Below are positions 23,849 through 31,095 of a stretch of 34,776 bases of DNA, in pieces. Position numbers and translations under genes: made by a program. The notes below the pieces were generated by a model. The model saw nothing but the letters and a program-made list of their open reading frames with translations. It did not search any database and was not told the DNA's origin. Origin of the DNA: CAZDOD01 sp964506935 (GTDB lineage Bacteria; Desulfobacterota; Zymogenia; Zymogenales; Zymogenaceae); NCBI GenBank assembly GCA_964506935.1, contig CAZDOD010000007.1, forward strand, positions 1 to 34,776. Direction: 5' to 3'. Each line of letters begins with the position of its first letter. The first letter of the stretch is position 1.

Positions 23849-25170
23849 TGTTTTTCTTTTTTACTCCCAGGTTTACCAATACAGTAATAGGCGAAACCGA
23901 TCCTCTCCAATTCCTCTCTGTTATATTGATTTCTGCCATCAAAGATGACCGCCCCTTTCATCATATTCTTCATCCTCGCAAAATCCGGATTCCTAAATTC
24001 ATTCCATTCGGTGATAAGGGCGAGGGCGTCCGCCCCCGAAATGGCATCGTATGCATTTTTTGCATAGTGGACATTTTTTTTGCTGAAAAGCGACCTGAAA
24101 TTGTCTATGGCTGTGGGATCGAAGACTCTAAGATGGGCACCCTCATCGAGGAGTCTCTCGGCTATCTTTATAGAAGGCGCCTCCCTGATGTCGTCGGTGT
24201 TGGGCTTAAATGATAGGCCCCATAACGCGATTGTCAAACCGTCAATCTTTCCACCGAAATGAGATATTATCTTCCGTGTGAAGACCTCCCGTTGCATTTT
24301 GTTTACTTCACTTACAACCTTGAGTATCTCCAGGGGATATCCCGCATCATCGCCTGATTTTATTATCGCTTTGAGGTCCTTTGGGAAACATGAGCCCCCG
24401 AAGCCCACGCCGGGAAAGAGAAACTTAGAGCCAATCCGCGAATCGGAGCCTATCCCTCTCCTGACCGACTCGATATCCGCCCCCAGCTCGTCGCATAGAT
24501 TTGCGATCTCGTTTATAAAGGATATCTTGGTTGCGAGAAATGCGTTGGCTGCATACTTTGTCATTTCGGCTGATCGTATATCCATCATATAGATGGGATT
24601 TCCTGTGCGGATATAGGGGGCATAAAGCTCCTTCATTATCTCGGCCACCCTTACATCCGAGGTGCCGATCACAACCCTCTCCGGCTTCATGAAGTCATCG
24701 ACGGCTGCCCCCTCCTTTAAAAATTCGGGATTAGAGACCACGTCGAACTCAAAGTCGGTCTCATTTCGGATGGTACTTGCAACGAGATCCGCCGTCCCAA
24801 CGGGCACAGTGCTCTTTGTCACGACGATCCTGTAGCCGTTCATAACCTTTCCGATCTCCTTGGCAACCTCTAGGACGTTATTCAGGTCTGCGCCGCCGTC
24901 ATCGTCCTGTGGAGTACCCACGGCAATGAAACATATCAAGGATTCGTTTACTCCGTGAGCAATGCTGGTGGTAAAGGTAAGGCGGCCCTGAGATGAATTT
25001 CGTTTTACGAGATCGGTCAGGCCCGGCTCGAAGATGTCGACCTTCCCCGCCTTTAACATATCTATCTTCTTTTTTTCCTTGTCTACACATATAACGTCGT
25101 TACCCATATCGGCAAAGCAACTTCCTGTAACCAGTCCGACGTAACCGGTGCCAATAATACAGAGCTTCAT
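23845..25170 (-). CDS. ugd: UDP-glucose 6-dehydrogenase
   Basis: A 441-residue enzyme that oxidises UDP-glucose to UDP-glucuronate with two NAD+. The N-terminal NAD site is GTGYVGLVTG (residues 7-16); the catalytic residues T118, E149-type loop (NPEFLKEG), K205, N209 and nucleophile C261 (GFGGSCFPKD) are all in place. The C-terminal domain has LWGLSFKPNTDDIREAPS. Length is normal. It precedes the UXS gene in the same direction with a 4-base overlap and has its own candidate promoter and leader hairpin upstream. Confidence 0.95.
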   Translation of the reverse strand: MKLCIIGTGYVGLVTGSCFADMGNDVICVDKEKKKIDMLKAGKVDIFEPGLTDLVKRNSSQGRLTFTTSIAHGVNESLICFIAVGTPQDDDGGADLNNVLEVAKEIGKVMNGYRIVVTKSTVPVGTADLVASTIRNETDFEFDVVSNPEFLKEGAAVDDFMKPERVVIGTSDVRVAEIMKELYAPYIRTGNPIYMMDIRSAEMTKYAANAFLATKISFINEIANLCDELGADIESVRRGIGSDSRIGSKFLFPGVGFGGSCFPKDLKAIIKSGDDAGYPLEILKVVSEVNKMQREVFTRKIISHFGGKIDGLTIALWGLSFKPNTDDIREAPSIKIAERLLDEGAHLRVFDPTAIDNFRSLFSKKNVHYAKNAYDAISGADALALITEWNEFRNPDFARMKNMMKGAVIFDGRNQYNREELERIGFAYYCIGKPGSKKEKQ

Positions 25171-25182
25171 ATCATCCTCAAC

Positions 25183-25207
25183 TATAAGATTGGTAGAAAA
25201 TCTTATA
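25183..25207. promoter_or_regulatory. perfect 9-bp inverted repeat in the ugd leader
   Basis: TATAAGATT (25183-25191) and AATCTTATA (25199-25207) are perfect reverse complements around a 7-base spacer. The element lies 13-37 bases before the ugd ATG, downstream of the candidate -10 box, so in the mRNA it would form a hairpin just before the GAGG ribosome-binding site. It may be a repressor operator or a translation-control stem. Function is not known. Confidence 0.4.
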
Positions 25208-25226
25208 CGAAATTATCTGAAAGGCA

Positions 25227-25256
25227 ATTCTAATCAAACAAACATACTAAAGTCAA
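25227..25256 (-). promoter_or_regulatory. candidate sigma-70-type promoter for ugd-uxs
   Basis: Reading the minus strand, TTGACT (25256-25251) is followed by an 18-base spacer and TAGAAT (25232-25227), each one base from consensus. The transcript would start near 25219, about 50 bases before the ugd ATG. It overlaps the tail of the terminator for the methyltransferase gene, a compact arrangement. Confidence 0.5.
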
Positions 25257-25280
25257 TAAAGAAACAGCTGGGAAAGCTGT
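25254..25280 (-). terminator. probable intrinsic terminator after the methyltransferase gene
   Basis: On the minus strand ACAGCT, a 5-base loop and AGCTGT form a 6-bp perfect stem (25280-25264), followed by TTTCTTTATT. It lies about 20 bases after the stop of the methyltransferase gene and separates the uvrA-methyltransferase unit from ugd. The stem is short, so efficiency is uncertain. Confidence 0.5.
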
Positions 25281-25300
25281 AAAAATATTTGCGGCTTTTG

Positions 25301-25825
25301 TTATTTGGCCTTTTTAAAGCCGTACGTCCTTTTCCCCTTGCTCATAAGTTTAAAGAGTTTTGATCCCTCAACCCCTGAAACTATTTCTCTCTCTTTTAAA
25401 TGGTGGTCCGAGAAGGTGAGGGTCCCCTTTGGTTTCAAAACACGGTGGATCTCCTGTAATATTTTTCTCGGCTCCTTAAAGTCGTGAAATACGTCATAGA
25501 GAAAGACGACATCTACGCTTTGATCTTTTAAGCCTGTCTTGCAGTCGGTATTGATCGTCTCGATATTTGTAAGGCCCAATCTTTCGGCCCTCTTCATTAC
25601 GTTCGCCAAAGCCATCGGGTGGATGTCCGCGGCATAGACCTTACCTTTACTCCCGACTAATCTCGCCGCTACTATAGAATAGCTCCCAGGGCCGCAGCCG
25701 TAGTCGAGGATCGAGTATCCCGGCTTGATATCGACTTCGGAAAGGACTTTTTCCCTTGGGATTAGAAGGTCTCTTATCCCCAAAAAATATCTTACTGCCA
25801 AAAAATCGAGGCTGGTCTTTGTCAT
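25301..25825 (-). CDS. class I SAM-dependent methyltransferase (UbiE-like)
   Basis: A 174-residue Rossmann-fold methyltransferase. Motif I ILDYGCGPGSYSIVAARLVG is at about residues 40-59, the acidic residue binding the SAM ribose follows in VYAADIHPMAL, and VDVVFLYDVFHDFKEP and VLKPKGTLTFSDHH are motifs II-III. The small size leaves little substrate-recognition domain. The substrate cannot be told; a small molecule is likely. It follows uvrA by 27 bases on the same strand and is probably read from the uvrA promoter. Confidence 0.85.
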   Translation of the reverse strand: MTKTSLDFLAVRYFLGIRDLLIPREKVLSEVDIKPGYSILDYGCGPGSYSIVAARLVGSKGKVYAADIHPMALANVMKRAERLGLTNIETINTDCKTGLKDQSVDVVFLYDVFHDFKEPRKILQEIHRVLKPKGTLTFSDHHLKEREIVSGVEGSKLFKLMSKGKRTYGFKKAK

Positions 25826-25852
25826 TTTTCACCTGCACTTTTTTTGATCTAA

Positions 25853-28696
25853 TCATCCCGCCTTCTGCTGCCGGTTGTTTTCCCGTTCGAGTATCTCTTT
25901 TAAGATTTTTCCGGTATAGGTCCCCTCCATCTCGGAAAGCTCCTCGGGAGTCCCCTTCGCAACGACTTCGCCCCCCTGATCACCCCCTTCTGGGCCGAGG
26001 TCTATGATATAGTCAGCGCTCTTTATGACTTCGGGATTGTGCTCGATAATGATGATTGAGTTCCCCTCGTCTCGGAGGCGAAACAGGACCTTGAGTAGAT
26101 TCTTGATGTCGGCAAAGTGGAGGCCCGTTGTCGGCTCATCGAGGATGTAGAGTGTCCTGCCAGTACTCCTTTTGGATAGCTCCTTCGAAAGCTTTATCCT
26201 CTGGGCCTCTCCGCCGGAGAGCGTTGTTGCGGGTTGTCCCAACCTTATGTAGCCCAGCCCCACGTCGGCGAGGGTAACAAGCTTTGCCATGATCTGGGGG
26301 TGGCTCGTGAAAAATTCCATGGCCTGATTGACCGTCATCATAAGGACATCGGAGATGTTCTTTCCCTTATAGGTAATCTCGAGTGTCTCCCTGTTGTATC
26401 TCTTGCCCTGGCAGGTTTCGCAGGTGACGTAGACGTCGGGGAGAAAATGCATCTCTATCTTGATGATGCCATCGCCGGTGCAGGCCTCACACCTGCCCCC
26501 CTTGACATTAAAGCTGTATCTCCCTGGCTTGTAACCCCTGACCTTTGACTCCGGGAGCTGGGCGAAGAGATCCCGAATGTGGGTAAAAAGTCCAGTATAT
26601 GTGGCGGGATTGGAACGTGGGGTACGGCCTATGGGGGATTGGTCGATGTCGATGACCTTGTCAATCTCGTCTGCCCCTTCGATGCTTTTATATTTTCCCG
26701 CTTTTTCCTTTGAGCGGTAGAGCGTCTGGCTCAAGGCCCGAAACAAAGTATCTATTACGAGGGTCGATTTCCCCGACCCTGAGACACCGGTAATACAGGT
26801 GAGAGTGCCGAGGGGAAAATCGACGTCGATAGATTTCAGGTTGTTTTCTTCTGCACCGTAAAGGACCAGAAAACCCTTTGGACTTTTCCTCTTTTTCGGT
26901 ATTGGTATCGAGAGCCTTCCGGACAGATACTTTCCTGTGAGAGAATTTTCGTCGTTCAGTATGTCCTGCGGAAGCCCGGCAAATACTATCTTACCCCCAG
27001 CAAATCCCGCTCCCGGGCCCATATCGATTATGTAGTCGGAAGACCTTATCGTCTCCTCGTCATGCTCGACCACCAAGACGGAGTTTCCCAGATCCCTCAA
27101 ACTCATCAGGGTTTTGAGAAGCTTTTTATTGTCCTTCTGATGTAGGCCGATGCTCGGTTCATCGAGGATATAGAGGACTCCGACGAGGCTTGAGCCTATC
27201 TGTGTAGCAAGACGTATGCGCTGTCCCTCGCCTCCTGATAGAGTGGCCGAGGTGCGATCGAGGGTTAGGTAATCGAGGCCGACGTTTTTGAGAAAGCCCA
27301 AACGCTCAATCACCTCCTTCTTGACCCTCCCCGCTATGAATTCCTCCTGTGGTGGAAGGACTAGCTCCTTGAAAACTGAGAGGAGCTCGTTTACCGACTT
27401 CTTTGTGTAATCGTAGATATTTTTTTCGGCGACCTTTATATGAAGGCTCTCCTCTCTGAGCCTCGCCCCATTACATATCGGACAGGAGCGGATATTCATA
27501 AAGCGGGATATCTCGTCTCTGATGAATTCCGAGTCGGTTTCGAGATAGCGTCGGTTGAGGTTCTGTATTACGCCCTCGAAAGGGCGGGGGTAAAAATACT
27601 TCCTCCCGTCCCTCTCAAAGTAAAAATCTATATTCTCGTTACCCGATCCATTGAGGATGACGTTTTGTACCTTCTGGGGAAGCATTTCGAATGGTGTGTA
27701 TATATCGAAGTCGTAGTGCTTTGCGAGCGCATCCAAGAGCTGGAAGTGGTAGACCGAGTTTTTCTTCTCCCACGGGACGATAGCCCCCTCCCTGAGCGAG
27801 AGGGCTCTATTTGGGACGATGAGATCGGGGTCGAGGTACATGGTTGTCCCGAGACCGCTGCAATTCTGGCATGCCCCGTGGGGATTATTAAATGAGAAGA
27901 TTCGGGGCGTTATCTCGGGATAGCTTATGCCGCAGATGTTACATGCGAACTTCTCAGAAAATGGGAGCTCTTCACCGTCTTCTATCGCAATAGTGACGAA
28001 ACCGTCGGAGAGTTTTAGGGCGGTCTCCAGAGAATCGGTGAGTCGCTTTTTTAGCCCCTCCTTCATCACCAGTCTATCAACTACCACCTCGATGTCATGC
28101 TTCTTGTTTTTGTCGATGGTTATCTCCTCATCGAGGGAGTAGAGGATGCCGTCGATTCGGACTCTCAGATATCCCGACCTTCTGAGATTTTCAAGCTCCT
28201 TTTTGTATTCCCCCTTTCTCCCCTTGACCGTCGGGGCGAGTATAGAGAACTTGGAGCCCGAAGGGAGCTCCATGATCCTATCGACGATCGATTGTACGGT
28301 CACCGAAGTTATCTCCCTCCCGCACTGATAGCAGTATGGATGGCCAACCCTGGCGAAGAGGAGCCTCAAGTAATCATAAATCTCTGTTACAGTTCCGACC
28401 GTGGATCTTGGATTTTTGCTGGTGGTCTTCTGCTCGATGGATATTGCGGGAGATAGCCCCTCGATGAAGTCGACGTCGGGCTTGTCCATCTGCTCGAGAA
28501 ACTGTCTTGCATATGCCGAGAGCGATTCGACATATCGCCTTTGACCCTCTGCGTATATCGTATCGAAGGCGAGTGTCGATTTGCCGGAGCCCGAAAGCCC
28601 CGTAATTACAACGAGCTTGTCCCTCGGGATGACAACGTCTATATTCTTCAGGTTGTGTTCCCGGGCGCCCTTTACCCTGATGTGTGTTTCCGCCAT
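25853..28696 (-). CDS. uvrA: excinuclease ABC subunit A
   Basis: A 947-residue DNA damage-recognition ATPase of nucleotide excision repair, close to the E. coli length. Both ABC modules are intact: Walker A GLSGSGKST (near residue 33) and GVSGSGKST in the second half, signatures TLSGGEGQRIRLA and TLSGGEAQRIKLS, and Walker B LYILDEPSIGLH and LYILDEPTTGLH. The zinc modules are seen as CNICG...CQNC and CEAC...CETC. The ATG at 28696 gives the standard MAETHIRVKGAREHNLKNID start. Upstream there is a strong promoter overlapped by an inverted repeat. Confidence 0.98.
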   Translation of the reverse strand: MAETHIRVKGAREHNLKNIDVVIPRDKLVVITGLSGSGKSTLAFDTIYAEGQRRYVESLSAYARQFLEQMDKPDVDFIEGLSPAISIEQKTTSKNPRSTVGTVTEIYDYLRLLFARVGHPYCYQCGREITSVTVQSIVDRIMELPSGSKFSILAPTVKGRKGEYKKELENLRRSGYLRVRIDGILYSLDEEITIDKNKKHDIEVVVDRLVMKEGLKKRLTDSLETALKLSDGFVTIAIEDGEELPFSEKFACNICGISYPEITPRIFSFNNPHGACQNCSGLGTTMYLDPDLIVPNRALSLREGAIVPWEKKNSVYHFQLLDALAKHYDFDIYTPFEMLPQKVQNVILNGSGNENIDFYFERDGRKYFYPRPFEGVIQNLNRRYLETDSEFIRDEISRFMNIRSCPICNGARLREESLHIKVAEKNIYDYTKKSVNELLSVFKELVLPPQEEFIAGRVKKEVIERLGFLKNVGLDYLTLDRTSATLSGGEGQRIRLATQIGSSLVGVLYILDEPSIGLHQKDNKKLLKTLMSLRDLGNSVLVVEHDEETIRSSDYIIDMGPGAGFAGGKIVFAGLPQDILNDENSLTGKYLSGRLSIPIPKKRKSPKGFLVLYGAEENNLKSIDVDFPLGTLTCITGVSGSGKSTLVIDTLFRALSQTLYRSKEKAGKYKSIEGADEIDKVIDIDQSPIGRTPRSNPATYTGLFTHIRDLFAQLPESKVRGYKPGRYSFNVKGGRCEACTGDGIIKIEMHFLPDVYVTCETCQGKRYNRETLEITYKGKNISDVLMMTVNQAMEFFTSHPQIMAKLVTLADVGLGYIRLGQPATTLSGGEAQRIKLSKELSKRSTGRTLYILDEPTTGLHFADIKNLLKVLFRLRDEGNSIIIIEHNPEVIKSADYIIDLGPEGGDQGGEVVAKGTPEELSEMEGTYTGKILKEILERENNRQQKAG

Positions 28697-28720
28697 AATA
28701 AAGAATACGCTAAAATGTAT

Positions 28721-28749
28721 ATTATAAAATATTTTTCAGGTGATGTAAA
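28721..28749 (-). promoter_or_regulatory. strong sigma-70-type promoter for uvrA
   Basis: On the minus strand TTTACA (28749-28744), a 17-base spacer and a perfect TATAAT (28726-28721). Transcription would begin near 28714, leaving a leader of about 18 bases without a clear ribosome-binding site. The -35 hexamer shares three bases with the inverted repeat at 28747-28775. Confidence 0.75.
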
Positions 28750-28775
28750 GAATTTCTTTCAATCGGAAATTCTTT
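28747..28775. promoter_or_regulatory. candidate operator: perfect 10-bp inverted repeat at the uvrA promoter
   Basis: AAAGAATTTC (28747-28756) and GAAATTCTTT (28766-28775) are perfect reverse complements with a 9-base spacer, touching the -35 box of uvrA. A second small repeat, ATGGCA-T-TGCCAT, lies further upstream at 28785-28797. The position suits a repressor or activator, possibly an SOS-type regulator, but the sequence is not a classical E. coli or Bacillus LexA box. Confidence 0.5.
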
Positions 28776-28971
28776 CGATATTGGATGGCATTGCCATTGT
28801 GAGGTGAGGATTTGATAAATTGATGATTTGACGAAGGGATAGAAAGATGTGCCCGCTTTTTTATCTAAGAATTATATCTTGAAGGAGTTTTTTGGTTGAA
28901 AAAATTACGAGCCAGTCTTTGATACTTCTTTATCCCTAATTCCAAAGAAAAATGAAAAATGTATGAAGCAG
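28776..28971. other. non-coding stretch between uvrA and the TPR gene
   Basis: Together with the uvrA promoter and the TPR terminator this forms a 329-base gap without a gene. Apart from the small ATGGCA/TGCCAT repeat at 28785-28797 and an AAGGAG followed by a TTG-started 8-codon ORF at 28896-28922, I see nothing recognisable. Composition is AT-rich. Confidence 0.6.
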
Positions 28972-29001
28972 AAAAAAAGGGGCGTTTTGATCTTACGCCC
29001 C
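28972..29001 (-). terminator. intrinsic terminator of the TPR gene
   Basis: On the minus strand GGGGCGT (29001-28995) pairs perfectly with ACGCCCC (28985-28979) around a 9-base loop, and seven T residues follow (28978-28972). This is a textbook rho-independent terminator about 25 bases after the stop of the TPR gene. Confidence 0.9.
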
Positions 29002-29025
29002 CACTTATATCTATGGATATGATCT

Positions 29026-30045
29026 CTACAAGTTATTCATTTCTTTACAGGCGTCTTTTAAATCTAGATCGCAGGCCTTCTTGAAATCCTTCTTCGCCTC
29101 ATCGGTCTTGCCTAATTTGATGTAATTGACCCCCCTGTTCCAGTATGACTCGGCGAAGGTAGGATTCAACTCTATCGCCTTGTTGTAGTCCAAGAGGGCT
29201 TTTTCGTAATTGCCCATCTCAAAGTGGAGGACACCTCTGTTGTTGTAGACGACGTAGTCATTCGGGTCAAGGCTGATGGTTTTGTTGTAATCGACGAGTG
29301 CCTCATTATATTTCTTCAATTTCCAATAGACGACTCCCCTGTTGTTGAAGGCCTTTTTGTTGTTTGGTTCGAGGCTTATGATCTTGTTGTAATCCTCCAT
29401 CGCCTCGTTATATTTGTTTAATTTTCTGTATGTCAATCCCCTAAAGAGGTATGCATCTGTCATTTTAGGATCAAGTTTTACGGCGGCGTTCAGGGGCTCC
29501 AGAGCCTTTTTGTAATCGCCCGTGCCACAAAAGCCGATACCTATATTGTACCAATCATTTGCGGTCCTCTTGGTCTCATTGCCCGTATCCACAAAATCCC
29601 CGACACTCGCTACCTTTTTATTGCATGCCACCTCATATCCATACATACAGGCCTTTTTGAAATCCTCTTCGGCTTTGACGGGATCGTTTGCTTTTTCGTA
29701 TGCTAAGCCCCGTTTATAGTAGATGGTGTGAGAGTGCTTGTTTGTCTTCAGGAATTCTGTAAAGTCGTCTATGGCCTCTTTATAGTTGCCCTTGTTAAAG
29801 TAAGAAAGGCCCCTCATCTGATAGACAGGAGGTTCAGGTTTGGGGTGGTTTGCTACATACTCATTGAAGCAAGCTATACATCCGTCATAGTCCTTGTTGT
29901 CGTATAAGGTCTTACATTCTCCGTAAGACCTCGCCTTTTCAGACGGAGTGAAGGTTATATAAGTAAAAAGGGATAGTGAGCCAATAGCTATTACGGTCAA
30001 AATGGTTAACGTTACCTTCTTCTTTTTATCTTCTTTTTTCGCCAT
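29026..30045 (-). CDS. membrane-anchored TPR protein with paired cysteines
   Basis: A 339-residue protein: a Lys-rich N-terminus, one membrane segment (residues about 11-30) and then seven or eight tetratricopeptide repeats, many with the pattern NRGVVYWKLKKYNEALVDYNK and SLDPN turns. Two repeat ends carry a C-x7-C pair: C133/C141 (FKKACMYGYEVAC) and C325/C333 (FKKACDLDLKDAC), with further cysteines C44, C56, C59. The pairs recall disulfide-closed Sel1/Hcp-type repeats and would suit an extracytoplasmic location. It is a scaffold; the partner is unknown. AAAGGAT precedes the ATG. It is divergent from the pilin gene. Confidence 0.88.
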   Translation of the reverse strand: MAKKEDKKKKVTLTILTVIAIGSLSLFTYITFTPSEKARSYGECKTLYDNKDYDGCIACFNEYVANHPKPEPPVYQMRGLSYFNKGNYKEAIDDFTEFLKTNKHSHTIYYKRGLAYEKANDPVKAEEDFKKACMYGYEVACNKKVASVGDFVDTGNETKRTANDWYNIGIGFCGTGDYKKALEPLNAAVKLDPKMTDAYLFRGLTYRKLNKYNEAMEDYNKIISLEPNNKKAFNNRGVVYWKLKKYNEALVDYNKTISLDPNDYVVYNNRGVLHFEMGNYEKALLDYNKAIELNPTFAESYWNRGVNYIKLGKTDEAKKDFKKACDLDLKDACKEMNNL

Positions 30046-30155
30046 ATCCTTTATTCCCTTGATCTGGTTTTATAGCCAACTTTTATACTAAAATCATCAT
30101 TATTTCAGCTTTTTAATGTTTAAATTCAATTTTATAGTTTTTTATTATATACTTC

Positions 30156-30184
30156 TTTACTTTTATGGTCAAATACTTTATAAT
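30156..30184 (+). promoter_or_regulatory. candidate promoter for the pilin-like gene
   Basis: TTTACT (30156-30161), a 17-base spacer and a perfect TATAAT (30179-30184). It would give a leader of about 119 bases before the ATG at 30310. The whole 264-base divergent region (30046-30309) is very AT-rich, so chance matches are possible; this is the best-spaced pair. Confidence 0.45.
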
Positions 30185-30309
30185 AATAAAAATGTTCGTT
30201 TTATGCTTAAATAAGGGTATTTTTAGGGAAATAAAAAAGTATACATATACATTTTTTGTGGTATCATATATCCTCAGATAAAAAGTAAAGAGGAGGGGTT
30301 GAATTCGTT

Positions 30310-30750
30310 ATGAAGGCTTTAAAGTCAAAAATAGTGAATTTGAGTAAAGCGGGTGCGGGTTTTACCCTCATCGAGTTGATGATTGTGGTGATGATATTGG
30401 TCATCCTTACTTCCTTTGCCATGCCGTTGCTTTTTAAATACAGGGCACAAACCATTCAGTCGGAGGCAAGGGTACTTATGAGTGGCGTTTATACCAGTCA
30501 GATCGCCTACTATGGGGAGAACAGTATTTTCTCATCCGACCCTAATATTTTGAATTTCGACCCTGTGAGAGACACGAAATTTTACAAAGAGTGGTATATA
30601 TTTACATATCCTATTGATGTTAATGACCACTTCATTGCCACTTGTTCCACAAATCTGGACACAGATGCATTTCGAGATGTCTGGGAGCTGACAGACGCAG
30701 AAAGAAACCCATTAAATCTCTTCAACGACTTAAACGACACCGGGCCATAA
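30310..30750 (+). CDS. type IV pilin-like protein
   Basis: A 146-residue class III-signal protein. A 17-residue basic leader ends in Gly and is followed by FTLIELMIVVMILVILTSFA, the prepilin-peptidase site and N-terminal helix, with Glu at mature position 5. The segment RVLMSGVYTSQIAYYGENSIF is typical of PilA-type pilins in deltaproteobacteria. Only one cysteine is present, so no C-terminal disulfide loop. GAGGAGGGG lies 11 bases before the ATG. It stands alone, without assembly genes; it may be a major pilin, minor pilin or pseudopilin. Confidence 0.85.
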   Translation: MKALKSKIVNLSKAGAGFTLIELMIVVMILVILTSFAMPLLFKYRAQTIQSEARVLMSGVYTSQIAYYGENSIFSSDPNILNFDPVRDTKFYKEWYIFTYPIDVNDHFIATCSTNLDTDAFRDVWELTDAERNPLNLFNDLNDTGP

Positions 30751-31095
30751 CCATCCGTTTGAAGACCGAAGGCTCGGATGATATAAAGAAGCACCCCGGA
30801 TTTTCAATATCATCTCGATCAATTCAATATCGCCTGCCTAGTATACCTAGCCTACATTTATCGGGCTACATCTATTGATATGTTGATGTTCCGATGTTCT
30901 TATTTTTTGGCCGCCGGGAAATTCAGCTAAAGATGTTCTTTTAGACTAATAGTAGTCGTTATGTAAGTTTTTTTGTTATTCCCCCCTTTAGAACCACCGA
31001 TTAGTTAGACTATCTTATCTTTTATGAGTCAGTCAAAGTTCGCCGTTTATCCCGGCTCGTTTTTGACTAAAAGCGACATATCAGAAAATAGATAT
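30751..31095. other. 345-base intergenic region between convergent pilin and symporter genes
   Basis: No ORF with coding character. It contains a six-base inverted pair CATCCG/CGGATG just after the pilin stop, three copies of GATGTTC (30885-30891, 30893-30899, 30932-30938), a C-rich ATTCCCCCCTTTAG patch near 30980 and the stem-loop at 31031-31068. None is a clear terminator, although both flanking genes end here. Confidence 0.5.
31031..31068. other. interrupted stem-loop downstream of the GltS-like gene
   Basis: AGTCAAA (31031-31037) pairs with TTTGACT (31062-31068), and inside it GCCG pairs with CGGC around a 7-base loop, separated by small asymmetric bulges. No T run follows on either strand. 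It could be a transcript-end structure for the symporter mRNA or a protein site; the evidence is structural only. Confidence 0.3.

Noticed and set aside
28896..28922. Eight-codon TTG-started ORF behind AAGGAG
   Set aside because: No regulated gene follows on that strand; a chance match is more likely than a leader peptide.
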